Below are positions 54,438 through 63,116 of a stretch of DNA of 64,000 nucleotides, one piece after another. The stretch is from Bradyrhizobium sp. ISRA430 (GTDB lineage Bacteria > Pseudomonadota > Alphaproteobacteria > Rhizobiales > Xanthobacteraceae), in contig NZ_CP094516.1 of NCBI RefSeq assembly GCF_029909975.1, positions 1,736,001-1,800,000 on the forward strand, in the 5' to 3' direction. The notes below the pieces were generated by a model, which saw nothing but the letters and a program-made list of their open reading frames with translations, did no database searches and had not been told where the DNA came from. Both the position numbers and the translations under genes were made by a program. Each line of letters opens with the position of its first letter. Position 1 is the stretch's first letter.

Positions 54438-55676
54438 ATGCCCCCATCCCAAAATACCCGTAATGGCCGTTTCCGCCGCCTTCTCGGCGGTGTCGCTATC
54501 GTCGGCGCCCTCGCGGCGGCCGGTTCGATCGCAACCGGCCGCTATTTTCATGCCGCGCAGGCGACCGCGACGGCGGCGCCCGAGCAGGCGGTGTCGGTCA
54601 CCGTCGCCATGATCGAGCCGCGGCAGACTGTGCTGTGGGACGATTTCTCCGGACGGTTAGAGGCCATCAACCGCGTCGAGCTCCGCCCGCGTGTCGCCGG
54701 CGCGATCCTTGCGACCAACTTCACCGAAGGCGCGCTGGTGAAGGCCGGTGACGTGCTGTTCAAGATCGATCCGGCGCCCTACGCGGCCGAGGTCGACAAG
54801 GCCGCGGCCCAGCTCGAGGCCGCCAAAGCGCGCGTGGTCTTCACCACCAGCGAGGTCGAGCGCGGCGCACAGCTCGTAGGCAACGCCGTGGTCACGCGGC
54901 GCGATTTCGACCAGCGCGAGAACGCCAATCGCGAAGCCGTCGCTAACGTGAAGGCGGCCGAGGCGACACTCCAGACCGCAAAGCTCAATCTCGATTACAC
55001 CGAGGTGCGCGCACCCGTGGACGGTCGCGTCGGCAAGATCGAGGTTACCGTCGGCAATCTCGTTGCCGCCGGCACCGCCTCTCCCGTCCTGACCTCGCTG
55101 GTCTCGGTCAATCCGATCTACGCGTCCTTCGACGCGGATGAAGAGGTGGTGCTGCGGGCGCTCAACTCGATCGCAGATGCCTCCGGCAAGCGCGGCAATC
55201 TCGATCAGATTCCCGTCGAGATGACCACATCAGGCGGCCTCTCGGCGAAGGGCCACATCCAGCTCATCGACAACCAGGTCAACGGCCAGAGCGGCACCAT
55301 CCGCGTCCGCGCGGTGTTCCGCAACGACGACGGCCGCCTCATCCCCGGCCAGTTCGCCCGCGTGCGCATGGGCCAGCCGAAGCAGCAGACGCTGGTGATG
55401 ATCGACGAGCGCGCGATCGGCACCGACCAGGACAAGAAGTTCGTGATGGCGGTCGGTGACGATAGCCGTGCCGTCTACCGGCCGATCACGCTCGGCGGCG
55501 CGGTCGACGGCCTGCGCATCGTCACCTCGGGGCTGAAGTCGGGCGAGCGCATCGTCGTCAACGGCCTGCAGCGCGTGCGTCCCGGCGCCCTCCTCAAGAC
55601 GGAGGTCGCCGCGATGGGCGCGCGCGGACCGCAACAGGCCTCCAACCACAGCAACCAGGACATCGTGCAGCGCTAG
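54438..55676 (+). CDS. RND efflux periplasmic adaptor
   Basis: A 412-aa membrane-fusion protein. N-terminal signal/anchor (VAIVGALAAAGSIATGRYF), lipoyl half RVELRPRVAGAILATNFTEGALVKAGDVLFKIDP, coiled-coil hairpin about residues 105-170, and beta-barrel domain to the end. It is of the AcrA/MexE family. Its GGAGC ribosome-binding site is 7 bp before the ATG. The permease gene follows 172 bp later; that gap holds a palindromic repeat. Confidence 0.92.
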   Translation: MPPSQNTRNGRFRRLLGGVAIVGALAAAGSIATGRYFHAAQATATAAPEQAVSVTVAMIEPRQTVLWDDFSGRLEAINRVELRPRVAGAILATNFTEGALVKAGDVLFKIDPAPYAAEVDKAAAQLEAAKARVVFTTSEVERGAQLVGNAVVTRRDFDQRENANREAVANVKAAEATLQTAKLNLDYTEVRAPVDGRVGKIEVTVGNLVAAGTASPVLTSLVSVNPIYASFDADEEVVLRALNSIADASGKRGNLDQIPVEMTTSGGLSAKGHIQLIDNQVNGQSGTIRVRAVFRNDDGRLIPGQFARVRMGQPKQQTLVMIDERAIGTDQDKKFVMAVGDDSRAVYRPITLGGAVDGLRIVTSGLKSGERIVVNGLQRVRPGALLKTEVAAMGARGPQQASNHSNQDIVQR

Positions 55677-55682
55677 CGTTTG

Positions 55683-55817
55683 CGTCATTCCACATTGCGC
55701 AATTGCGCAATGGGGGCACGCGCGGCGGGCCCCCGGACTCTCGAAGTTACTGAACTCCGAAGACATTACTTCTGGATTCCGGCTTCGCGGGCCTCGGCCC
55801 GCGAACCCGGAATGACG
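55683..55817. repeat. Dispersed palindromic intergenic element (CGTCATTCC family)
   Basis: Starts CGTCATTCCAC and ends CCCGGAATGACGG, with a hairpin ATTGCGCAATTGCGCAAT inside. It sits between the adaptor and permease genes of the efflux operon, so it is probably in the mRNA. Confidence 0.7.
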
Positions 55818-55848
55818 GGAGAGCTGTCTCTCGCGCAGGGGCAAAGCC

Positions 55849-58800
55849 ATGAATCTCTCAAAGTTCTTCATCGATCGGCCGATCTTCGCCGGCGTGCTCT
55901 CGGTCCTGATCTTCCTCGCCGGCCTGATCTCGCTGTTCGCGATGCCGATCTCGGAATATCCGGACGTCGTGCCGCCCTCCGTCGTGGTGCGCGCAACCTA
56001 TCCCGGCGCCAATCCCAAGGTGATCGCCGAGACGGTGGCGACCCCGATCGAGGAGCAGATCAACGGCGTCGAGAACATGCTCTACATGTCGAGCCAGGCC
56101 ACCACCGACGGCGCGATGACGCTGACGGTGACGTTCCGGCTCGGCACCGACCCCGACAAGGCGACGCAGCTCGTGCAGAACCGCGTGCAGCAGGCCGAGC
56201 CGCGGCTGCCGGCCGTGGTGCGCCAGCTCGGCATCATCACCAAGAAGTCGTCGCCCGACCTCACCATGGTCGTGCACCTGCTATCACCGAACAACCGCTA
56301 CGACATGACGTATTTGCGCAACTACGCGGTGCTCAACGTCAAGGACCGCCTGGCGCGGATCGACGGCGTCGGCGACGTCCAGCTCTACGGCGCCGGCGAC
56401 TATTCGATGCGGGTCTGGGTCGATCCGCAGAAGGCGGCCGAGCATGGCCTCACCGCGAGCGACATCGTCAAGGCGATCCAGGCGCAGAACGTCGAGGCCG
56501 CAGCCGGCGTGGTCGGCTCCTCGCCCAGCGTCAAGGGCATCGACCTGCAGCTTTCGGTCAATGCCGAGGGACGGCTTGCAAGCGAAGAGCAGTTCGGCGA
56601 CATCGTGGTCAAGACCGGCGCACGTGGCGAGGTGGTGCGGCTGCGCGACGTCGCGCGCATCGAGCTCGGCGCCTCCGAATACGGCCTGCGCTCGCTGCTC
56701 GACAACAAGCAGGCGGTGGCCATCCCGATCTTCCAGGCGCCGGGCTCCAATGCCCTGCAGATCTCCGACCACGTCCGCGCCACCATGGCCGAGATCAAGA
56801 AGAACATGCCGGAAGGCGTGTCCTACCAGATCGTCTACGATCCCACCCAGTTCGTGCGCTCGTCGATCGAGGCGGTGATCCACACGCTGCTCGAGGCGAT
56901 CGCGCTGGTGGTGCTGGTCGTGATCCTGTTCCTGCAGACCTGGCGCGCCTCTATCATTCCGCTGCTGGCGGTGCCCGTGTCGATCGTCGGCACCTTCGCC
57001 GTGATGCACGTGTTCGGCTTCTCCATCAACGCGCTCAGCCTGTTCGGCCTGGTGCTCGCGATCGGCATCGTTGTCGACGACGCCATCGTCGTGGTCGAGA
57101 ACGTCGAGCGCAACATCGAGGCCGGCCTGTCGCCGCATGATGCCACTTATCAGGCGATGCGCGAGGTTTCCGGCCCGATCATCGCGATCGCGCTGGTGCT
57201 GATCGCGGTGTTCGTCCCGCTCGCTTTCATCTCGGGCCTCACCGGGCAGTTCTACAAGCAGTTCGCCCTGACGATCGCGATCTCGACCGTGATCTCGGCG
57301 GTCAACTCGTTGACGCTGTCGCCGGCGCTGTCGGCGCTGCTCCTCAAGGGCCATAATGAGCCGAAGGACCGGCTGACGCTCATCCTCGAAAAGGCCTTCG
57401 GCTGGTTCTTCCGCGGCTTCAACCGCGCCTTCACGCGCTCCTCGGCGAACTACAGCGGCACCGTCACCAAGGTGATATCCGGCAAGGCCGCGGTGATGGG
57501 CCTTTATGTGCTCCTGGTCGGCCTCACCGCCCTGCTCTTCCAGCAGGTGCCGAGCGGCTTCGTCCCGGGCCAGGACAAGCAATATCTCGTCGGATTCGCA
57601 CGCCTGCCCGATGGCGCGACGCTCGATCGCACCGAAGAGGTGATCCGCAAGATGAGCGACATCGCGCTGACCCAGCCCGGCGTCGAGAGCTCGGTCGCGT
57701 TTCCGGGCCTCTCGATCTCCGGCTTCACCAACTCGTCCAATGCCGGCATCGTGTTCTCGACGTTAAAACCGTTCGATGAACGCAAGGATCCTTCGCTGAG
57801 CGGCCCGGCGATCGCCGCCGAGTTGAACAAGAAATATGCCGGGATCCAGGAAGCCTTCATCGCCATGTTCCCGCCGCCGCCGGTCAACGGCCTCGGCACC
57901 ATCGGCGGCTTCAAGCTCCAGATCGAGGACCGCGCCGGTCTCGGCTATGAGGCGCTGAACGATGCGACCAAGGCGTTCATGGCGGCGATGCAGAAGGCGC
58001 CGGAGATCGCCGGCGTGTTCTCGAGCTTCCAGGTCAACGTGCCGCAGCTCTTCGCCGACATCGACCGCACCAAGGCTCTGCAGCTCGGTGTACCCGTGAC
58101 GGAGGTGTTCAACACGCTCCAGATTTATCTGGGCTCCTACTACGTGAACGACTTCAACAAGTTCGGCCGCACCTATTCGGTCTATGTCCAGGCCGATGCG
58201 CCGTTCCGCGCGCGCGCCGACGACATCCGCCAGTTGAAGGTGCGCTCGTCCTCCGGCGACATGGTGCCGCTGTCGGCGCTGCTCAAGATCCGCCAGAGCG
58301 CGGGTCCCGAGCGCGCGATCCGCTATAACGGATTCCTGTCGTCCGACATCAACGCCGCCGCCGCGCCCGGCTACTCCTCCGGCCAGGCGCAGGAGGCCGC
58401 AACGCGGATCGCTGCGGAAGTGCTGCCGCCCGGCTTTGCCTTCGAATGGACCGACCTGACCTACCAGGAGTTCATCGCCGGAAATTCCGGCATCTGGGTG
58501 TTCCCGCTGGCAATCCTGCTGGTGTTCCTGGTGCTGGCCGCGCTCTATGAGAGCCTGACGCTGCCGCTCTCGATCATCATGATCGTGCCGATGGGCCTGC
58601 TCGCGGCCATGTTCGGCGTCTGGATCTCCAAGGGCGACAACAACGTCTTCACCCAGATCGGCTTGATCGTGCTGGTCGGCCTGTCGGCGAAGAACGCCAT
58701 CCTGATCGTCGAATTCGCGCGCGAGCTCGAATTCGCCGGACGTTCGCCGCTCCGCGCCGCGATCGAGGCAAGCCGGCTGCGGCTGCGCCCGATCCTGATG

Positions 58801-59037
58801 ACGTCGATGGCGTTCATCATGGGCGTGCTGCCGCTGGTGCTCTCCACCGGCGCCGGGTCCGAGATGCGCCGCGCCATGGGCGTTGCGGTGTTCTCCGGGA
58901 TGATCGGCGTCACCGTGTTCGGCCTGTTCCTGACCCCGGTATTCTATGTGCTGCTGCGCACCGTCACCGGCATGAAGCCGCTGGTGCATCACGGCAGCGA
59001 CACCAGCGCGGCGCCAGTCCAGGGTCTTGCCGAATGA
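55849..59037 (+). CDS. RND multidrug efflux permease (HAE1, MexF/AcrB type)
   Basis: A 1062-aa inner-membrane transporter of full RND length. Seen: N-terminal FIDRPIFAGVLSVLIFLAGL, the proton-relay DD in TM4 (AIGIVVDDAIVVVENVERNIEAG) and FVPGQDKQYLVGFARLPDGA early in the second half. Periplasmic drug-binding domains are complete. AGGGG lies before the ATG. It pairs with the adaptor upstream; the outer-membrane factor is absent. TetR control is predicted through the operator at 54406. Confidence 0.94.
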   Translation: MNLSKFFIDRPIFAGVLSVLIFLAGLISLFAMPISEYPDVVPPSVVVRATYPGANPKVIAETVATPIEEQINGVENMLYMSSQATTDGAMTLTVTFRLGTDPDKATQLVQNRVQQAEPRLPAVVRQLGIITKKSSPDLTMVVHLLSPNNRYDMTYLRNYAVLNVKDRLARIDGVGDVQLYGAGDYSMRVWVDPQKAAEHGLTASDIVKAIQAQNVEAAAGVVGSSPSVKGIDLQLSVNAEGRLASEEQFGDIVVKTGARGEVVRLRDVARIELGASEYGLRSLLDNKQAVAIPIFQAPGSNALQISDHVRATMAEIKKNMPEGVSYQIVYDPTQFVRSSIEAVIHTLLEAIALVVLVVILFLQTWRASIIPLLAVPVSIVGTFAVMHVFGFSINALSLFGLVLAIGIVVDDAIVVVENVERNIEAGLSPHDATYQAMREVSGPIIAIALVLIAVFVPLAFISGLTGQFYKQFALTIAISTVISAVNSLTLSPALSALLLKGHNEPKDRLTLILEKAFGWFFRGFNRAFTRSSANYSGTVTKVISGKAAVMGLYVLLVGLTALLFQQVPSGFVPGQDKQYLVGFARLPDGATLDRTEEVIRKMSDIALTQPGVESSVAFPGLSISGFTNSSNAGIVFSTLKPFDERKDPSLSGPAIAAELNKKYAGIQEAFIAMFPPPPVNGLGTIGGFKLQIEDRAGLGYEALNDATKAFMAAMQKAPEIAGVFSSFQVNVPQLFADIDRTKALQLGVPVTEVFNTLQIYLGSYYVNDFNKFGRTYSVYVQADAPFRARADDIRQLKVRSSSGDMVPLSALLKIRQSAGPERAIRYNGFLSSDINAAAAPGYSSGQAQEAATRIAAEVLPPGFAFEWTDLTYQEFIAGNSGIWVFPLAILLVFLVLAALYESLTLPLSIIMIVPMGLLAAMFGVWISKGDNNVFTQIGLIVLVGLSAKNAILIVEFARELEFAGRSPLRAAIEASRLRLRPILMTSMAFIMGVLPLVLSTGAGSEMRRAMGVAVFSGMIGVTVFGLFLTPVFYVLLRTVTGMKPLVHHGSDTSAAPVQGLAE

Positions 59038-59101
59038 TCCAACGAAAGTCCCGTCGCGCGCTGAGCGCGGCGGGGCGAAGCAGATGGTATCGTGCGCCGA
59101 T

Positions 59102-59596
59102 TTATTTCCTGTTCTCCTCGCATAACTTCAGCGCGGCCAGCGCTTCGCCGGCGCGGGGAATCTGCATCTCGATGCTGTCGTCGTCATCATCCTCGAAATC
59201 GAGCGCGAGGTGCTTGGCCTTCGACAGCCGGTCCATGATCGATTGGTCGTACTCGAAGATGCCGCGCAGGGTGGTCTTGTCCATGACCTCCCACTTCGCT
59301 TTCTTCATGATGTCGGCATCGTCCGTGCTGAAATCCGCTTTCAGGATCTCGCCGACCTTGTCCCATTCCCAGCCGTCGTAGATCATCACGATGACGATGG
59401 CCTTGTCGGAATAGGTGATCACGATCACGTAGTCGCGGTTTTCGTCTTCCTTGTTCTTATAGCCGCGGCTCGCATTGCAATGCGTGTCCTGACTGCGCTT
59501 CTCGATAGTCCAGTCGCCGACTTTGCTCTGTTGTGCGAGCGTGGGCCCACCCATGACACCAGCGAGAAGGCCAGCGGCGAGAAGCAACCGTCTCAT
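59102..59596 (-). CDS. Secreted hypothetical protein
   Basis: A 164-aa exported protein. Signal peptide MRRLLLAAGLLAGVMGGPTLAQ. The mature part is acidic at the end (FEDDDDDSIEMQIP) with cysteine pair positions in DTHCNASRG and LCEENRK. No known domain. ATG 59596 was selected because the extension to 59767 lacks any signal and overlaps a promoter-like gap. It lies convergent to the efflux operon. Confidence 0.7.
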   Translation of the reverse strand: MRRLLLAAGLLAGVMGGPTLAQQSKVGDWTIEKRSQDTHCNASRGYKNKEDENRDYVIVITYSDKAIVIVMIYDGWEWDKVGEILKADFSTDDADIMKKAKWEVMDKTTLRGIFEYDQSIMDRLSKAKHLALDFEDDDDDSIEMQIPRAGEALAALKLCEENRK

Positions 59597-59691
59597 GTCA
59601 GCCTCCACGTGTCCTCGGGCAAGCTGACCACCTCTCCTGGCAGGCCGCAAGAGCTTCTCGCGGCGCGGCCGACGGTGAACAAGGCTGACGC

Positions 59692-60138
59692 CTATCCTCG
59701 TCGCGGCACGATCGCGATCGGGGTGAAGGTGTAAACCTCCTCGCCGTTCTGGTTGAACATGGTCCATTTCACCAGCGCGATACCTTGCGGCTTGGATTTC
59801 GACGGCGTCAGGCTGATCACCTCGCCCTCGAGGTGAAGCCGGTCATTGGGCCGCACCGGCCGCGCCCAGCGCAGGCCATCGACGCCGGCGCCGATCAGCG
59901 GATGCGGGCCGAACGGGCGAGCCTGGATGGCAAGATTCATTGCGATGGCCGCGGTGTGCCATCCTGAGGCAGCAAGGCCTTTGAACAGCGTCGCTTTGGC
60001 GGCCTCATCATCCAGATGCATCGGCTGCGGATCGAATTCGGCTGCAAAGCGCTTGATGTCGGCTTCGGTGACCTGGCTCTCGGGAGATTTGAAACGCATT
60101 CCAACGATGAGATCGTCAAACCATTCGATCGACGTCAT
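59692..60138 (-). CDS. MaoC family hot-dog hydratase
   Basis: A 148-aa protein of the MaoC/R-hydratase family, which hydrates enoyl-CoA. The hydratase motif is visible as FAAEFDPQPMHLDDEAA, and GPHPLIGAGVDGLRWARPVRPNDRLHLEGEV is the next conserved block. ATG 60138 was chosen over the upstream-extended frame. Nearby genes do not show which acyl-CoA it uses. Confidence 0.85.
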   Translation of the reverse strand: MTSIEWFDDLIVGMRFKSPESQVTEADIKRFAAEFDPQPMHLDDEAAKATLFKGLAASGWHTAAIAMNLAIQARPFGPHPLIGAGVDGLRWARPVRPNDRLHLEGEVISLTPSKSKPQGIALVKWTMFNQNGEEVYTFTPIAIVPRRG

Positions 60139-60333
60139 TATTTTGCCTCGCAATGCGATGTGCCGCCGGAGGAAGCCCGCGGCTAAAAGGCCAGACAATG
60201 CCAGGATGTAGCGAGCCTGCGGCGCACAAACCAGCCCGCGGTTCCCCACGAAACCCGTTTCCCAAACGCACGAAACACGCCTGAAACAGATGGCCGGTTA
60301 TCTAGTTGTCAAAAGCAAACAGGGACGGCCACG

Positions 60334-60417
60334 ATGCAGTTCTTCCTCGACCTGATCCGCGATTATTCCTGCTGCCAACATCTCGTCGCCCTCCCGCCAA
60401 GGGAGCATGAGCTATGA
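60334..60417 (+). CDS. 27-aa microprotein (possible)
   Basis: Begins MQFFLDLIRDYSCCQHLVAL and ends PPREHEL, with AGGGA about 9 bp ahead of the ATG. Its TGA overlaps the ATG of the next micro-ORF (ATGA), the mark of translational coupling. Contains a Cys-Cys pair. Too short to judge by composition. Confidence 0.35.
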   Translation: MQFFLDLIRDYSCCQHLVALPPREHEL

Positions 60418-60506
60418 CCGAGGTGATTTCCGCACTGCTCGCGCTTTGCAGCATCGGCGTTTTTGCGGCGCATGCGCTCGACGCCTATCGGACGACGCAC
60501 TCCTGA
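60414..60506 (+). CDS. 30-aa microprotein, coupled to the ORF upstream
   Basis: Encodes MTEVISALLALCSIGVFAAH then ALDAYRTTHS: a hydrophobic helix of about 18 residues and a short polar tail. GGGAG is upstream and the ATG overlaps the previous stop. Looks like a small membrane peptide. Confidence 0.42.
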   Translation: MTEVISALLALCSIGVFAAHALDAYRTTHS

Positions 60507-60544
60507 CCCTCGCGGCTCTGATCAAATGGCCGCCGGCGAAGAGC

Positions 60545-60572
60545 TTCACCTCTCCCCGCAGGGAGAGGTGAA
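60545..60572. repeat. Perfect 12-bp inverted repeat with CGCA loop
   Basis: TTCACCTCTCCC-CGCA-GGGAGAGGTGAA. Short palindromes of this type are common between genes in Bradyrhizobium. It lies after the micro-ORFs and ahead of a convergent gene end, so it could also act as a terminator, but no T-run follows. Confidence 0.75.
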
Positions 60573-60586
60573 TATCGAGCGTCGAT

Positions 60587-61009
60587 CTAGAACGGCCGCC
60601 GGTAGAAATGCTCCGAATGCGGCGCCGGCGGAAACCGGTTGGCGAGGGCCAGAGCTGCCCGTTCGTCGGTCTCGAGCGCGATCTTTTGCGCCAGCATTAC
60701 ATCGCCCGGCACCAGGAAGCCTGATGGGACGAAGCACCATCCCATCGTCGCATTCCCGGCTTCATTGATCTCGTGGACGTTGGCAGCCGTGCCGTAGTGA
60801 ATGCGGTACCGCTTGCCGCTATGACTTCCGACCACATCGAAATACCGGTGCTGCTCGAACTGCGCGAGCTGCGCCGGCGTCAGCCATTCGGACAGCAGCC
60901 GTCGGCCCCGGGCGTCCGGCGTGTTCTCTCCGAAGAAGCGCCGGTAGAGCTCCCGCAGCGCATGCAGGCGCGCCCGCGCCGGCGCGCCGAGCCTAAAGAC
61001 CGCGATCAT
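60587..61009 (-). CDS. 140-aa hypothetical protein
   Basis: Begins MIAVFRLGAPARARLHALRE, then LSEWLTPAQLAQFEQHRYFDVVGSHSGKRYRIHYG, and later MGWCFVPSGFLVPGDVMLAQKIALE. These conserved-looking blocks suggest a cytoplasmic protein that may be a known DUF, but I cannot name it. It lies 12 bp after the 73-aa gene on the same strand. Confidence 0.75.
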   Translation of the reverse strand: MIAVFRLGAPARARLHALRELYRRFFGENTPDARGRRLLSEWLTPAQLAQFEQHRYFDVVGSHSGKRYRIHYGTAANVHEINEAGNATMGWCFVPSGFLVPGDVMLAQKIALETDERAALALANRFPPAPHSEHFYRRPF

Positions 61010-61021
61010 GAGCCGTTCTGA

Positions 61022-61243
61022 TCAGCCGCCGACAAGGCGGGGATAGAACAGTGTTTCCTGCGCGGTCGGGTCGAATGCCCGGACCCGGGTCACCTCACCG
61101 GGTGCGGTTCTGACGGCAGCGGTAAAGCCTAAGCCGGTCAGCTCCCGAAAGCGTCGTTCGGCTCGCGCCAACGCTTCCGCGTTGCCGGGATCAAACTCGT
61201 GGCGCGTATCGCCGGTGTGATCCATCACGATCTGGGTTGCCAT
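61022..61243 (-). CDS. 73-aa hypothetical protein
   Basis: MATQIVMDHTGDTRHEFDPG followed by ALARAERRFRELTGLGFTAAVRTAPG, ending TLFYPRLVGG. The pattern suggests a small alpha/beta protein. It starts the two-gene group with the 140-aa protein. Similar short proteins seem widespread in Bradyrhizobium; function unknown. Confidence 0.7.
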   Translation of the reverse strand: MATQIVMDHTGDTRHEFDPGNAEALARAERRFRELTGLGFTAAVRTAPGEVTRVRAFDPTAQETLFYPRLVGG

Positions 61244-61356
61244 GTTGAGCTCCTCGTGCCCCGCCCCTGCCCCCGATCAAAGCAAACCTCGTACCGTCGG
61301 TTCCGTCCCGACGGCAACTTTCTCGCGCGCGACCGGGGCACTCCCCGTGAAGCGCC

Positions 61357-62175
61357 TCAGCGGGCCGCGGACGCCCCGCCGCCTTCGTCGATCTGCCGCC
61401 CCATCAGCGCAATCGCTTTCTGATAGACGCCTGCGGCATTCCAGGCCTCAATGGCGGCAAAATTGGGTTCGCCCGGCTGGTAGCCGGCACCCGCACGCCA
61501 GCCATGAGCCTTGAGGAAATTGGCTGTCGAGCTCAACGCGTTGGCAGCGACGTCGAGATTGCCGACACCGTAGGCAAGGATGTTCTTGGGCATGAACTGG
61601 GTCTGGCCGACCTCGCCATGCATGGAGCCGCGGGTCGCTCCCGACAGCGCGCCCCGGTCGATCAGCTTCAGCGCCGCATAAAGCTGGTCCGTGAAGAATT
61701 CGGGGCGGCGGCAGTCATAGGCGAGCGTTGCGATTGACGACAGCATGTTCTGGTTGCCGCGCTGGCTGCCGAAACCGGTCTCCATGCCCCAGATCGCGAT
61801 CAGCGGTCCGGGCGGCACGCCGTAGCGCTGTTGGATCGAGGCGAACAGGGCCGCCTGCGACTGCTTCAGCGACCGGCCGCGCGCCACGATGGTGGTGGCA
61901 CCGCGCTTGGCGAGAAACTGGTCAAGCGAAAGTGAAAAACTGCGCTGGCCGCGGTCCGCCGCAATGGTGGCGCTGGCGTAATGGGCCTGCATCAGCGCCG
62001 AGATCGCGGTCGGGCCGATGCCCTTGGCGCGAGCCTCCTCGCTGAACTCGCGTTTCCAGGCCTCGAAGCCGGCCGGCGAGCTGCCGCATTGCGCGGCATC
62101 GGCCACGGATATCAAAGAGAGGAGCAGCGCGGTGGCTCCGATCATCGCAGTCGCAACTGTCCTGCCCTTGCTCAT
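61357..62175 (-). CDS. Lytic murein transglycosylase (MltB type)
   Basis: A 272-aa exported enzyme that cleaves peptidoglycan. Signal peptide ATAMIGATALLLSLISVADA. The SLT_2/MltB domain shows the catalytic Glu in AIWGMETGFGSQRG, the block RRPEFFTDQLYAALKL and GEVGQTQFMPKNILAYGV. ATG 62175 was chosen over an extended start at 62241. No lipobox is visible, so it may be soluble in the periplasm. Confidence 0.92.
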   Translation of the reverse strand: MSKGRTVATAMIGATALLLSLISVADAAQCGSSPAGFEAWKREFSEEARAKGIGPTAISALMQAHYASATIAADRGQRSFSLSLDQFLAKRGATTIVARGRSLKQSQAALFASIQQRYGVPPGPLIAIWGMETGFGSQRGNQNMLSSIATLAYDCRRPEFFTDQLYAALKLIDRGALSGATRGSMHGEVGQTQFMPKNILAYGVGNLDVAANALSSTANFLKAHGWRAGAGYQPGEPNFAAIEAWNAAGVYQKAIALMGRQIDEGGGASAAR

Positions 62176-62301
62176 TCCGCGGTCCTCTCTCTGGATGCGC
62201 GACCGGCTCGCGCGGGCACATGATCCTACGTCACTTGCCATTGCTCAAGCCCTGCCGGGCGCAATCGGCGCCGGCTGGGCTCTTGACACCCCGGCAATCT
62301 C

Positions 62302-63111
62302 CTAATTTCCGCCGTCGTCGTGGCCGAGCAGGAAATCCACCATGATGCTCTGGTGCTGCTGGTACATGTCAGTGCCGGTCGCGGTGACGCAGCCGCGCTT
62401 GCGGGCTTCCGCGATGAAAGGCGAGACCTCGGGCTTGGTGATCACGCAGCCGCAATAGGCCGATGGCGCAAGCCGCGCGACATCGACCGGCAGCGGATCG
62501 CCGTCTTTCATCCCGGCCGGCGTCGCATTGGCGACAAAATCGAAGCCGGCGGGATCCACTGTGCCGACCCGGGCGGGCGCCCTGCCGAGCCGGTTGAGCT
62601 GATAGATCAGCGCGTCGCGGCGCCCCGGCTCGCTGTCGTGAATGGCGATCTCGCGGACGCCGGCTTCGACAAGCGCAAGAGCGATGGCCGATCCGGCGCC
62701 GCCGGCGCCGACGAGCAGCGCCCGCATACCGCTGGGATCGATCCCCTTCGCCCGCGCGGCGCCGACGAAGCCGAGGCCGTCCACCATATCGCCATGCCAC
62801 GCGCCGTCAGCGCGCCGGCGCATCAGGTTCACCGTACGCAGAAAATGCGCCCGCTCCGTCGCGCTCGCGCAGGCCTGGTAGCAGGCGAATTTGTGGGGAA
62901 TCGTCACGACGATGCCGTCGAGATTCTTCAGCCGTGCTGCAACCAAGAGAAAGTCTGGCACATCGTTTGGCGTGACCTGAACAGGCACGAGAATGCCGTC
63001 ATGGCCGCGCGCGGCGAAGGCGGCCGTCACGCCCGCAGGCGAGCGCACCTGCGCGATCGGATCGCCGACGATGACATAGAGCCGTGTTGCGCCGCTGAGT
63101 GTCGGGATCAT
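62302..63111 (-). CDS. Shikimate dehydrogenase family protein
   Basis: A 269-aa protein of the shikimate/quinate dehydrogenase family. Seen: substrate motif IAQVRSPAGVTAAF, catalytic Lys in VTIPHKF, DGLGFVG and the NAD(P) motif GAGGAGSAIA. A true AroE is normally elsewhere in the genome, and its substrate may differ. It starts 5 bp after the monooxygenase stop, so they share a transcript. Linkage to an FAD monooxygenase suggests catabolism of an alicyclic or aromatic acid. Confidence 0.85.
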   Translation of the reverse strand: MIPTLSGATRLYVIVGDPIAQVRSPAGVTAAFAARGHDGILVPVQVTPNDVPDFLLVAARLKNLDGIVVTIPHKFACYQACASATERAHFLRTVNLMRRRADGAWHGDMVDGLGFVGAARAKGIDPSGMRALLVGAGGAGSAIALALVEAGVREIAIHDSEPGRRDALIYQLNRLGRAPARVGTVDPAGFDFVANATPAGMKDGDPLPVDVARLAPSAYCGCVITKPEVSPFIAEARKRGCVTATGTDMYQQHQSIMVDFLLGHDDGGN

Positions 63112-63116
63112 GCCGT

